From NCBI GenBank assembly GCA_035771165.1, contig JAWNZC010000116.1, positions 516,001 through 580,000 on the forward strand: a stretch of DNA of 64,000 bases. The letters are read 5' to 3'. The notes below the pieces were generated by a model, which had not been told where the DNA came from, searched no databases, and saw only the letters and a program-made list of their open reading frames with translations. The position numbers and the translations under genes are program-made. Below, in pieces: positions 1 through 12,600 of the stretch. The stretch comes from Paragorgia papillata. Its lineage: Eukaryota > Cnidaria > Anthozoa > Scleralcyonacea > Coralliidae. How positions within the stretch are numbered: position 1 is the first letter of the stretch; each line of letters starts with the position of its first letter.

Positions 1-1352
1 AAAGGAAACGAAAATCTGCGAAAGATGTCACTTTGCCAAATTAAAAAAACTTTCAGACAATTCTTCGGCACATTTGTTCTTGAAATTTTGGATGTAACAC
101 TCTGGGATGCTACAGTATGTAAATACAGTAATATTAAATTTATTGAAAATAATTCCATTTATTTGGACAGTTCATTTTGAACACAACAAACAACACAATG
201 TACTTTGCTCAAACAAAGGAAAATAGAGCAATGGCTTTGAAGACTGAATGGACACTAACTTGTAAATATGTGCATGTTTATTTAATCTTTGGCATTGCAT
301 CCACACAGAATTTTCAAGGTACATCTTGTTATAGTACATTTTGTTATGGCCATAATTACCATAACAGTAGCCCCCAAGGCTATAAGTATATAACACAAGT
401 AAGTCACTAAATATGTGCCTAAAAGAAAAGCCAGAGAGAAGGCATTAACATTATTGAGCCCATTCACTTCCACCTTGCTGAAAATCCCATATTCATGAAC
501 AGAGGAAGTTGATATAATATATCATCTGTAATTAGGAATAGGATAAAATGATTTTAAATCTTTGATTATCTGCCAATGTCAGATTTTATAGTACATGTGC
601 CAGCATGAACATTTCAGCACAAACAAGACACTTGAATGATAGGAAACTGAAATATATGTTTTAATTCAATCAGGAAAGCACACCTGTTCCTGTTTGACAG
701 CGTTTGTGATAAAAAACCCTGTATTAACAGGCTTGAACAGGTGTAGGATAAGAAAGCCACAGACTGTAGAGTGATTGACTGAAGATGGTATATTGCAAAT
801 AGAGAGAGAAATTCAATAGATACAGTCCACAGTGATTGGAACCAAACTTAACAGAGTTCTTGATAGCTTGGGAGGGCAAATACACAACGAGGGCAGTCAA
901 ATACGTCTGGGTTCGTGGGCTAAGTTCTTGATTGTTTGTGGGAAACGTTTATAGAGTCACTTGGCAGAAATTCACTTTTTCAGGTCAGGGGGCAAAGCCT
1001 CATAAATATCCAACAATTGATTGAGAAGCATTGGATTTTGACTGCCTTTGCCTTTTGAGATGAAAATTTCTGACAAATTGGTTATTTGACAACCCCCCCC
1101 CCTTATCACAATTTCATTATTTCCTCCCTCGCCCGCAAGTCTATTTCCAGAGGTTATTTAGGGGGCCCCTTGTTGGCAATCATTAACAAGGTTGAAATTA
1201 ATGTCAATGATCTATTTATTATTAAAGAGCTTATTAAATTTTTTCCTCATAAAATTAAGTTATTCGGCGTTTGATACGGCTTTTCCCGCACAATGATAGC
1301 GAAATGCCAATGAGAGACCACGTAATTGTACAGATACATATTACATACCGAA
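1..1352. other. Flank downstream of the MARVEL gene, no gene seen
   Basis: AT-rich sequence with no conserved reading frame on either strand. It would include the 3' untranslated region of the minus-strand MARVEL gene. A short C homopolymer lies near 1091-1100. I see no other structure I can support. Confidence 0.5.
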
Positions 1353-1937
1353 CTAGTAGCCAGGGTCTTTGTCTTCTACATCATCGTTTTGATTATCAGC
1401 GGTTTGTCCCATCTCTTTGCTAGTAGTTGTAGTATGCCGACTTGGAGAACCCTCTCGTCTCCAGCGTACAAAATAATAAAGGGACTCGAAGATGAATAAG
1501 AACAAGGACATGAATCCAAACGCGGCGCCAGTTTGAACCGTTGAACTATCGCGATCCTTCGACACGACCAGACACGTCGAAATAAGCCATGTAAGAACAG
1601 CGATGACACACAAGACAAAGAACACGAAAGGTTGAGTTATGATCGATGGGAGCTTCTCGATCAGATGAAGGATGCCGAGCAGCATATGGACAAGGACCAT
1701 TACCCATGTAAAGACACCCACGAACACGTAGAACTCGTATCTTGGCTCGCTGTCGAAAACATTCGTGGACGATATAACGACAAAACCGAGGAAAGTGGTT
1801 ATAAACTCCGCCGACTTAAATCGGCCTGGCCATGTGAAGACAAGCCAGCCGAAGTCGAGACATTTCCACTGTAGAGGGGTCGGTTTGGGGTCTTCCGTCG
1901 TCTTCGGAGTGTGGCTTTCCGTTTCACCGTTCGCCAT
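1353..1937 (-). CDS. MARVEL-type tetraspan membrane protein, intronless
   Basis: Open frame of 194 residues read from the ATG at 1937-1935; the frame stays open upstream only from a TTG, so the ATG is preferred. The stop is TAG at 1355-1353. The N-terminus is polar (MANGETESHTPK). Four hydrophobic segments follow, at about residues 35-60, 70-95, 100-125 and 135-158, with short loops. The C-terminal tail is charged and serine/threonine-rich, ending DVEDKDPGY. Four membrane spans with both ends cytosolic fit the MARVEL superfamily (CMTM, MAL, plasmolipin), which acts in vesicle trafficking and membrane apposition. This is a topology call; I cannot assign the subfamily. The gene is intronless while its neighbours are intron-rich, and its start lies 1.6 kb from the DHTKD1 start on the opposite strand, so the two may share a promoter region. 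Confidence 0.72.
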   Translation of the reverse strand: MANGETESHTPKTTEDPKPTPLQWKCLDFGWLVFTWPGRFKSAEFITTFLGFVVISSTNVFDSEPRYEFYVFVGVFTWVMVLVHMLLGILHLIEKLPSIITQPFVFFVLCVIAVLTWLISTCLVVSKDRDSSTVQTGAAFGFMSLFLFIFESLYYFVRWRREGSPSRHTTTTSKEMGQTADNQNDDVEDKDPGY

Positions 1938-2182
1938 TTTAAGTCGAGTGCATTGCCCCAATGACCTTCAATGGCCCAATGCAAGCCAATACAAGCCCCT
2001 CAGGCAATGCAGGGTGGGTAGGGGGGGGGGGGGGGAGGGTAATCCACGGGATATTGACTGCTCGACATATTTCGAGACAGGGAAATTTGACTTTCTTGAC
2101 AAGCTGGATGGACGGGATTTTTGATTTTTTGGCACGTAAAATGATCTTAATATATATTATATTTTAGCACTTGATATATCCC

Positions 2183-2830
2183 GGGCGGTAAAACTGATAT
2201 CGACGTGTGATGCGCGCGGAGCCTAATGCTCTTTTTCAAGTAAAATACATACTAATATGGTAATAGGACATCCATTTCATCTGTATTTAAGAAAAACTTC
2301 TTCTCACACACAACCGTTAAAGAAATATCAACGATAATTTATCGGTAGCCAAAAATAAATATCGATTTCTTTGGAATACCGTAATCGAATTTGGCTGAAA
2401 AGTACGCTCATGCCCCAGACTGTAAAGTTTTTTTTCTGCGCGGGGAACGTTAAATAATAATACAATTTCTGCGCGGGCGGCAGGCACATCCATCTAAGGG
2501 GCCCCAGGAGCATGTGCCCCGTAATTTTTTGAATTCTATTGTCTTACTTGGAGATGGGATTTCCGGCATTCTGAGAGCATTTTGAGTGAAATCCGGACTA
2601 AACTATGTGTATTAACAGCATATCTTGTCAAAATTGTTAATTTCTCAGTATAAATCGCGGATTGAGTGACCGCACTAAATTTTGCGCGGGCGGATTTTAA
2701 TCACGAAGAAATTGCGCGGGGAACGCGTTCCCCGCGCGGACCAAATATTACAGTCTGGCTCATGCCAGTCCACTTCCGCATCACACGTCGATCAGCTTTC
2801 TGTATAGTATATTGCCGTTTCACGTTCACC
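2183..2830. mobile_element. Nested inverted-repeat element (MITE-like)
   Basis: The left arm carries GGGCGGTAAA followed by CGACGTGTGATGCG at about 2199-2212. The right arm carries CGCATCACACGTCG at about 2777-2790 and ends CACCGCCC at about 2827-2834. An inner pair of inverted arms (CAGACTGTAA near 2416 with a GCGCGGGGAACG core near 2438; the mirror at about 2723-2765) is nested inside. Class not determined. Confidence 0.5.
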
Positions 2831-2997
2831 GCCCAGTATTTTAGCGCCCTGATTTTGACCAACAAGGCTATTCTACTGCAGGGGAATTTGACGATTCCGC
2901 CCCCAAAATGTCAATATCCCCGTGGGTTGACCGCCGCCCCCCACCCCACCCCAGGGCTTAACATTGATAGGTGCATAATAGCTTGCCAGATAGCAAA

Positions 2998-3078
2998 TAG
3001 AATGGAATGGGATAAAATGGAATGGAATAGAATGGAGAATGGAATAAAATGGAGAATGGAATGGAATAGAATAGAAAC
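2998..3078. repeat. AATGG/AATAG-type microsatellite
   Basis: Short tandem run of imperfect AATGGAATAG and ATGGAGAATGG pentamer-like units just upstream of DHTKD1. Confidence 0.7.
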
Positions 3079-3577
3079 TTTATAGTACAAAGTACTAAAC
3101 AATAGTAGTAGGTTATCCTTATAATACTAGTTGTGAAATAAACAATGTGTGTTGGATGCTTTTACTCTGTTCAGTGCCAGACAATTTTACTCGTCAAGGA
3201 GTAGGTCGTGCGATAAATAAGCTTATTATTTGCGAGAGAATAAAGGGGAGAGAAAAAAAGCAAGAAATGTTAGTTCTGGGAAGTGGGAACAAGGTTGAGT
3301 GAAAGGGAAGGGGGGAGAAGAGGAGGAATCCTCCACTTTTCCTCACTTCCTTTTCTTCATCCCCCAATTTCCTTTTCTTCCACTTTCTCCCCTCTTCGTT
3401 TGAGCGCCGAGGTTTGGAGACGAGCTAAGGGGGCGGTCAAGGGGAGGGGACGAAAGAAAAAAGAGTCATGCGAATCTCTATACCCCCTGAATGGGCTTAA
3501 TATTTCCCAATAAGCCGGGGGGGACCCGCTGCAACGATCAACAAGGAAAGTTGTCGGTATATTATGAATGCTTCCAA

Positions 3578-3698
3578 ATGTTCCATATAATAAAATATAA
3601 TCACAGCCGAACAACTGTAAAGATTTTGTTTCGCACATACCGCGCCCAAACTAATCGTTTTGGATTCAAACGTGCTAAAGAAAATGTGTTGGCAAAAG
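3578..3698 (+). CDS. DHTKD1: DHTKD1 exon 1 (residues 1-40)
   Basis: Starts at ATG 3578 and ends at donor GTACGT (3699), phase 1. [20 protein letters not shown] is basic and amphipathic, as expected of a mitochondrial presequence. [12 protein letters not shown] matches the human YGYRPRK region. An in-frame ATG at 3491 would add 29 residues that look less like a presequence. Confidence 0.88.
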
Positions 3699-6600
3699 GT
3701 ACGTTTATTTTAATATAGATTTATATAGACTGTATTTTACAGTCTGTATATTGTGCCAAGTTCTTTGTTTAATATTAAAGTTAACACGTGTAGTGACTGG
3801 TAGTACAGACTGTACAGTAGTTTGTTGTTTTTGTTTAATACATGTTTGTTAATCATGCAACTTTGCCCACATTTTAAGTTTGTTTTATTTTTGGGATAAT
3901 TTTTTAGAAGTCAACAGTGCAGGTGACATTGAGAATAAAGTTGCTAACTCGAACCTTCTCAGATTGATTTCAAAGTACAGAGATCACGGTCACAAGAAAG
4001 CAGAAATAGATCCTTTGAATAGACTGCCCAGGTAAGTCCTTTGTAATTGTTTTTAAAAGGTCTTATGTGCTTTAAGAAGAATTAGAATCTTTATTACCAC
4101 CGTATTAAAGTTACTATTATTTAATTAGAAGAAATTGATTTTAAACAGGTTTTGGTATTAAAGAGCCAACTAAAATAGTCTGGTTAGTTGACTTGAACAC
4201 ACTTCTGTTCAAAACCAATTCTTATATTGAGCCGTGCATGTTCTTCCATACAAATCTTCATACAGAGATTCTTCTACAATTTATTAACTACTCAAAAACT
4301 AAATTTATCTGTTGTAAACACTGATAAATAATTTAATGGTACATTTGGTCCAAAATTTGTTAGACTTAGACTGTGTTTTCAAAATTCAAACATTTTGAGA
4401 GAAGCATGCCTTAATGGACTGTCGATCCTTCCCTAGAAAGCTTGGACTACACTCTTGATCTGTCAGACTACGGCCATGTCTTTTTAATCGGTGGTTTTAC
4501 TGCCTTGCCTCCCCATTTAAACATGTTTTATCACCACCAGGGCCATCGAGAGCCAGAACGGGCCCCAGGTCATAATTTGCGTGAGGGCCCCCTCCAATAT
4601 TTTTACCAAGGTTTTACTGGGCCCCAGCGCTAAGTTTTTGATAATTATTATAATATATGATATATCTTCACAGACTGAATTTTTAGCGGGCCCCTTCTGG
4701 GCCTGGGCCCCAGGGTAATTACCCACCTACCCCCCCCCCCCCCACCCTCTCGACGGTACTGATCACCACTGTGGTTATGAGTTATAATTGCATGTACAGG
4801 TAGGTAACTGGCCACTACTTTTACTGCTAGCTACATGGCTGTGGTATACATTGCAACTGAAGTTTGGTTTATTTTTTGTCCTCTTATAAACTTTATATAT
4901 TTTGCACATTTTAGAATTTCACAAGAACTTGAATGTGACCTGTCAGAATATGGGCTATTTGCAGAAAATACAAAACACTTTGATTTATCAGGTAATTAGC
5001 ATGTAATATTTAACAGCTCTTATAGTAAGGCATGGTTCCTCTAGTCATTTTTTTCCTCTTCCCCTTAATGGGAGAGGATCATGAGCATTCTAAAACCATT
5101 ACTGACTAACAAAGTCACCTTCTTAAAAAAAATGAATGTTGATATGTTTTTGTTGAATTATCTTTCAGGAATCTTACACATGCCAACACAAACAGAAGCA
5201 AATTTGTCAGAAATTGTTGATTATCTTGAAAGAACCTATTGTGGATATCTGTCTGTTGAACTTAACCACATTTCTGTAAGTAGTTGTGTATTTCTATAAT
5301 ACTTACTTTGAATAATGCTGTATATTTACAACTTTGACTATTAATCTAACTCATTGATGCTTGAGCTGTCCAAAAAGAAGCAAGAATGGATTAATTACAT
5401 GTACTCGCTTATCTTTATGGTATTTCTTTCAGGATGAGCAAGAGAAACTATGGATTGCTGATAAAGTTGAACAAAGCACTCAGTTATCAATAACTCCAGA
5501 AAGAAAAAAGCATTATGCCAAGCTTCTTATGAAGGCAAAGGTTAGTTAAGTTTTTTTTCTCCAATAGTGCCATTTGATGCTTTTGTCATCTACTATGTAT
5601 AATGCCAGATGATCTTACTCTGCAAGGGGAGATTTATTTTAGTGTTCATTAGAGAGGGGCATTTATTAGGGGAGGTGTATATTAGAGAGAGGTGTGGCTA
5701 TGAAAGAGGGGTACTTATTACAGAGGTGTTTATTAGAGAGGGGGTTTATTAAGAGAAGGGTGTTTATTAGAGAGGTGTGTTTATTAGAGAGGGGTATTTA
5801 CTAGAGAGAGGTGTTTATTAGAGAGAGGTGTTTATTAGAGAGAGGTGTTTATTAGAGAGGGGTGTTTATTAGAGAGAGGGGTGTTTATTAGAGAGAGGTA
5901 TTTATTAGAGAGGAGTGTTTATTAGAGAGAGGTGTTTATTAGAGAGGGGTGCTTATTAGAGAGAGGTGTTTATTAGAGAGAGGGGTGTTTATTAGAGAGA
6001 GGAGTGTTTATTAGAGAGAGGTGTTTATTAGAGAGGTGCTTATTAGAGAGAGGTGTTTATTAGAGAGATGTGTTTATTAGAGAGAGGTGTTTATTAGAGA
6101 GAGGTTTTATTAGAGAGAGGTGTTTATTAGAGAGAGGTGTTTATTAGAGAGGGGTGTTTATTAGAGAGGGGGGCTTATTAGAGAGAGGTGTTTATTAGAG
6201 AGGGGTGTTTATTAGAGAGGGGTGCTTATTAGAGAGAGGTGTTTATTAGAGAGGGGTGTTTATTAGAGAGGGGTGCTTATTAGAGAGAGGTGTTTATTAG
6301 AGAGGGGTGCTTATTAGAGAGGGGTGCTTATTAGAGAGGGGTGCTTATTAGAGAGGGGTGTTTATTAGAGAGGGGTGTTTATTAGAGAGGGGTGTTTATT
6401 AGAGGGGTGTTTATTAGAGAAGGGTGCTTATTAGAGAGAGGTGTTTATTAGAGAGGGGTGTTTATTAGAGAGGGGTGTTTATTAGAGAGGGGTGCTTATT
6501 AGAGAGAGGTGTTTATTAGAGAGGGGTGTTTATTAGAGAGAGGTGTTTATTAGAGAGGGGTGTTTATTAGAGAGAGGTGTTTATTAGAGAGGGGTGCTTA

Positions 6601-9600
6601 TTAGAGAGGGGTGCTTATTAGAGAGGGGTGCTTATTAGAGAGGGGTTCTTTTTAGAGAGGGGTGCTTATTAGAGAGGGGTGTTTATTAGAGAGGGGTGCT
6701 TATTAGAGAGAGGTGTTTATTAGAGAGGGGTGTTTATTAGAGAGGGGTGCTTATTAGAGAGGGGTGTTTATTAGAGAGAGGTGCTTATTAGAGAGAGCTG
6801 TTTATTAGAGAGAGCTGTTTATTAGCGAGAGCTGTTTATTAGAGAGGGGTGTTTATTAGAGAGAGCTGTTTATTAGAGAGAGCTGTTTATTAGAGAGAGC
6901 TGTTTATTAGAGAGGGGTGTTTATTAGAGAGAGCTGTTTATTAGAGAGGGGTGTTTATTAGAGAGGGGTGCTTATTAGAGAGAGGTGTTTATTAGAGAGG
7001 GGTGTTTATTAGAGAGGGGTGCTTATTAGAGAGGGGTTCTTATTAGAGAAGGGTTCTTTTTAGAGAGGGGTGCTTATTAGAGAGGGGTGTTTATTAGAGA
7101 GGGGTGTTTATTAGAGAGGGGTGCTTATTAGAGAGAGGTGTTTATTAGAGAGGGGTGTTTATTAGAGAGGGGTGCTTATTAGAGAGGGGTTCTTATTAGA
7201 GAAGGGTTCTTTTTAGAGAGGGGTGCTTATTAGAGAGGGGTGTTTATAAGAGAGGGGTGTTTATTAGAGAGAGGTGTTTATTAGAGAGGGGTGCTTATTA
7301 GAGAGGGGTGCTTATTAGAGAGGGGTGCTTATTAGAGAGGGGTTCTTTTTAGAGAGGGGTGCTTATTAGAGAGGGGTGTTTATTAGAGAGGGGTGCTTAT
7401 TAGAGAGAGGTGTTTATTAGAGAGGGGTGTTTATTAGAGAGGGATGCTTATTAGAGAGGGGTGTTTATTAGAGAGAGGTGCTTATTAGAGAGAGCTGTTT
7501 ATTAGAGAGAGCTGTTTATTAGAGAGAGCTGTTTATTAGAGAGGGGTGTTTATTAGAGAGAGCTGTTTATTAGAGAGAGCTGTTTATTAGAGAGAGCTGT
7601 TTATTAGAGAGGGGTGTTTATTAGAGAGAGGTGTTTATTAGAGAGGGGTGTTTATTAGAGAGGGGTGCTTATTAGAGAGAGGTGTTTATTAGAGAGGGGT
7701 GTTTATTAGAGAGGGGTGCTTATTAGAGAAGGGTTCTTTTTAGAGAGGGGTGCTTATTAGAGAGGGGTGTTTATTAGAGAGGGGTGTTTATTAGAGAGGG
7801 GTGCTTATTAGAGAGAGGTGTTTATTAGAGAGGGGTGTTTATTAGAGAGGGGTGCTTATTAGAGAGGGGTTCTTATTAGAGAAGGGTTCTTTTTAGAGAG
7901 GGGTGCTTATTAGCGAGGGGTGTTTATTAGAGAGGGGTGTTTATTAGAGAGGGGTGTTTATTAGAGAGGGGTGTTTATTAGAGAGGGGTGTTTATTAGAG
8001 AGGGGTGCTTATTAGAGAGAGGTGTTTATTAGAGAGGGGTGCTTATTAGAGAGGGGTGCTTATTAGAGAGGGGTGCTTATTAGAGAGGGGTGTTTATTAG
8101 GGAGGAGTGTTTATTAGAGAGGGGTGTTTATTAGAGAGGGGTGCTTATTAGAGAGAGGTGTTTATTAGAGAGGGGTGTTTATTAGAGAGGGGTGCTTATT
8201 AGAGAGGGGTTCTTATTAGAGAAGGGTTCTTTTTAGAGAGGGGTGTTTATTAGAGAGGGGTGTTTATTAGAGAGGGGTGTTTATTAGAGAGGGGTGTTTA
8301 TTAGAGAGTTGTGTTTATTAGAGAGGGGTGTTATTAGAGAGGGGTGCTTATTAGAGAGGGGTGTTTATTAGAGAGAGGTGCTTATTAGAGAGAGCTGTTT
8401 ATTAGAGAGGGGTGTTTATTAGAGAGAGCTGTTTATTAGAGAGAGCTGTTTATTAGAGAGAGCTGTTTATTAGAGAGGGGTGTTTATTAGAGAGAGGTGT
8501 TTATTAGAGAGGGGTGTTTATTAGAGAGGGGTGCTTATTAGAGAGAGGTGTTTATTAGAGAGGGGTGTTTATTAGAGAGGGGTGCTTATTAGAGAGGGGT
8601 TCTTATTAGAGAAGGGTTCTTTTTAGAGAGGGGTGCTTATTAGAGAGGGGTGTTTATTAGAGAGGGGTGTTTATTAGAGAGGGGTGCTTATTAGAGAGAG
8701 GTGTTTATTAGAGAGGGGTGTTTATTAGAGAGGGGTGCTTATTAGAGAGGGGTTCTTATTAGAAAAGGGTTCTTTTTAGAGAGGGGTGCTTATTAGAGAG
8801 GGGTGTTTATTAGAGAGGGGTGTTTATTAGAGAGGGGTGTTTATTAGAGAGGGGTGTTTATTAGAGAGGGGTGCTTATTAGAGAGAGGTGTTTATTAGAG
8901 AGGGGTGCTTATTAGAGAGGGGTGCTTATTAGAGATGGGTGTTTATTAGGGAGGGGTGTTTATTAGAGAGGGGTGTTTATTAGAGAGGGGTGCTTATTAG
9001 AGAGAGGTGTTTATTAGAGAGAGGTGCTTATTAGAGAGAGCTGTTTATTAGAGAGAGCTGTTTATTAGAGAGAGCTGTTTATTAGAGAGGGGTGTTTATT
9101 AGAGAGAGCTGTTTATTAGAGAGAGCTCTTTATTAGAGAGAGCTGTTTATTAGAGAGGGGTGTTTATTAGAGAGAGGTGTTTATTAGAGAGGGGTGTTTA
9201 TTAGAGAGGGGTGCTTATTAGAGAGAGGTGTTTATTAGAGAGGGGTGTTTATTAGAGAGGGGTGCTTATTAGAGAAGGGTTCTTTTTAGAGAGGGGTGCT
9301 TATTAGAGAGGGGTGTTTATTAGAGAGGGGTGTTTATTAGAGAGGGGTGCTTATTAGAGAGAGGTGTTTATTAGAGAGGGGTGTTTATTAGAGAGGGGTG
9401 CTTATTAGAGAGGGGTTCTTATTAGAGAAGGGTTCTTTTTAGAGAGGGGTGCTTATTAGAGAGGGGTGTTTATTAGAGAGGGGTGTTTATTAGAGAGGGG
9501 TGTTTATTAGAGAGGGGTGTTTATTAGAGAGGGGTGCTTATTAGAGAGAGGTGTTTATTAGAGAGGGGTGCTTATTAGAGAGGGGTGCTTATTAGAGAGG

Positions 9601-12600
9601 GGTGCTTATTAGAGAGGGGTGTTTATTAGGGAGGGGTGTTTATTAGAGAGGGGTGTTTATTAGAGAGGGGTGCTTATTAGAGAGAGGTGTTTATTAGAGA
9701 GGGGTGTTTATTAGAGAGGGGTGCTTATTAGAGAGGGGTTCTTATTAGAGAAGGGTTATTTTTAGAGAGGGGTGTTTATTAGAGAGGGGTGTTTATTAGA
9801 GAGGGGTGTTTATTAGAGAGGGGTGTTTATTAGAGAGTTGTGTTTATTAGAGAGGGGTGTTATTAGAGAGGGGTGCTTATTAGAGAGGGGTGTTTATTAG
9901 AGAGAGGTGCTTATTAGAGAGAGCTGTTTATTAGAGAGGGGTGTTTATTAGAGAGAGCTGTTTATTAGAGAGAGCTGTTTATTAGAGAGAGCTGTTTATT
10001 AGAGAGGGGTGTTTATTAGAGAGAGGTGTTTATTAGAGAGGGGTGTTTATTAGAGAGGGGTGCTTATTAGAGAGAGGTGTTTATTAGAGAGGGGTGTTTA
10101 TTAGAGAGGGGTGCTTATTAGAGAGGGGTTCTTATTAGAGAAGGGTTCTTTTTAGAGAGGGGTGCTTATTAGAGAGGGGTGTTTATTAGAGAGGGGTGTT
10201 TATTAGAGAGGGGTGCTTATTAGAGAGAGGTGTTTATTAGAGAGGGGTGTTTATTAGAGAGGGGTGCTTATTAGAGAGGGGTTCTTATTAGAGAAGGGTT
10301 CTTTTTTAGAGAGGGGTGCTTATTAGAGAGGGGTGTTTATTAGAGAGGGGTGTTTATTAGAGAGGGGTGTTTATTAGAGAGGGGTGTTTATTAGAGAGGG
10401 GTGCTTATTAGAGAGAGGTGTTTATTAGAGAGGGGTGCTTATTAGAGAGGGGTGCTTATTAGAGAGGGGTGCTTATTAGAGATGGGTGTTTATTAGGGAG
10501 GGGTGTTTATTAGAGAGGGGTGTTTATTAGAGAGGGGTGCTTATTAGAGAGAGGTGTTTATTAGAGAGGGGTGTTTATTAGAGAGGGGTGCTTATTAGAG
10601 AATGGTTCTTATTAGAGAAGGGTTCTTTTTAGAGAGGGGTGTTTATTAGAGAGGGGTGTTTATTAGAGAGGGGTGTTTATTAGAGAGGGGTGTTTATTAG
10701 AGAGTTGTGTTTATTAGAGAGGGGTGTTATTAGAGAGGGGTGTTTATTAGAGAGAGCTGTTTATTAGAGAGAGCTGTTTATTAGAGAGAGCTGTTTATTA
10801 GAGAGGGGTGTTTATTAGAGAGAGGTGTTTATTAGAGAGGGGTGCTTATTAAAAAGGGGTGCTTTTTAGAGAGGGGTACTTATTAGAGATGGGTGCTTAT
10901 TAGAGAGGGGTGCTTATTAGAGAGAGGTGTTTATTAGAGAGAGGTGTTTATTAGAGAGGGGTGTTTATTAGAGAGAGGTGTTTATTAGAGAGGGGTGTTT
11001 ATTAGAGAGAGGTGTTTATTAGAGAGAGGTGTTTATTAGAGAGGGGTGTTTACTAGAGAGGGGTGTTTATTAGAGAGAGGTGTTTATTAGAGAGGGGTGC
11101 TTATTAAAAAGGGGTGCTTTTTAGAGAGGGGTACTTATTAGAGATGGGTGCTTATTAGAGAGGGGTACTTATTAGAGAGGGGTGTTTATTAGAGAGGGGT
11201 GTTTATTAGAGATGGGTGCTTATTAGAGAGGGGTACTTATTAGAGAGGGGTGTTTATTAGAGAGGGGTGTTTATTAGAGAGGGGTGTTCACTGTTCATTA
11301 AAAAGGGGGCTTCATCAGAGAAGGGCATTTACTAGATAGAAGTGTTTATTAGAGAGAGACATTTATTTTATGTTTTTTATGAATGTTGTAGGCGTTTGAT
11401 GATTTTGTGGCCAAGAAATACCCAACATTGAAGCGCTACTGTGGAGCAGGAGCTGAAAGTACTGTTGCATTTGTAGAACAGCTATTTTCATTGGCATCTT
11501 GTGGTAAATAGCAACTACCATTCTCATTTCTATTGATTGTATAATTTTCCTGATCCATTAATGAAGAGTGATGTAATCTGAAATGTATTATTTGTTGCAG
11601 ATTATGGCATTGACGAAATTGTCATTGGGATGGCGCATAGAGGAAAATTAGAAATTTTGGCTTGTTTACTAGGTTTACCACCTGCCAAGATTTTTTCTAA
11701 GGTACACAGTACCTGTATTTTTCTCTCGCAAAGGGTACATGTAGATAATGCAATTGCTGGGGTGAGGTCAGGTGTGGACATTAAACTGTACCCTGGTGAA
11801 AATCCTTGCCAGGATCGATCCTCAAGGATCTTGCACCAGGATCCTCCAGGATCCTTGAGGATCCTTAAGGATCCTTGCATCAAGGATCCTGTAAGGTTTT
11901 TCACCAGACAGATATGGACATGGATATAGACATGGACACATACTCGGACTTTGACATAGACACCAACATGGATATGAACATGGATATAGCTACCAACATG
12001 ACATACTGTAGACATGGACATAGAGATGGACATGGACATAGAGATGGACATGGACATAGACATTGACATGCACAAAGACATGGACACATACTTGGACATT
12101 GACGTGGACGTTGAAGTTAACATCAACATGGACATGACATGGACATCAACATGTACTACATCGACACACACACACAGACACACACTTGGACATTGATGTG
12201 GACATTGATGTTAACATCAACATGGACATCAACATCAACATGGACATGGACATCAACATGGACATTGACATGGATATCGACTTGGACGTCAACATGGACA
12301 TGACATACACACAGACATGGACACATACTTGGACATTGACGTGAACATTGAAGTTTACATCAACATGGACATCAACATAGACATGGACATGGACATCAAC
12401 ATGGACATCAACATGGACATCAACATGGACATCAACATGGACATCAACATGGACATCAACATGGACATCAACATGGACATCAACATGGACATCAACATGG
12501 ACATGGACATCAACATGGACATGGACATTGACATCAACATGGACATCAACATCAACATGGACATCAACATGGACATCAACATGGACATCAACATGGACGT

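Larger units (their letters stand above)
1938..3577. other. Divergent intergenic region between the MARVEL gene and DHTKD1
   Basis: Contains 5' flanks of both genes. It has a G homopolymer at about 2021-2034, an inverted-repeat element at about 2183-2830, a short AATGG-type microsatellite at about 2998-3075, and purine-rich sequence at 3240-3340. No TATA box could be assigned with confidence. Confidence 0.45.

Noticed and set aside
3491..3577. Upstream ATG as the DHTKD1 start
   Set aside because: In frame, but it would place a neutral Gly/Pro/Cys-rich stretch before the basic presequence. The ATG at 3578 gives a better mitochondrial targeting signal; not excluded.
5630..11350. CRISPR-like repeat-spacer array
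   Set aside because: There are no unique spacers; the whole array is one 17-bp tandem unit in an animal intron.
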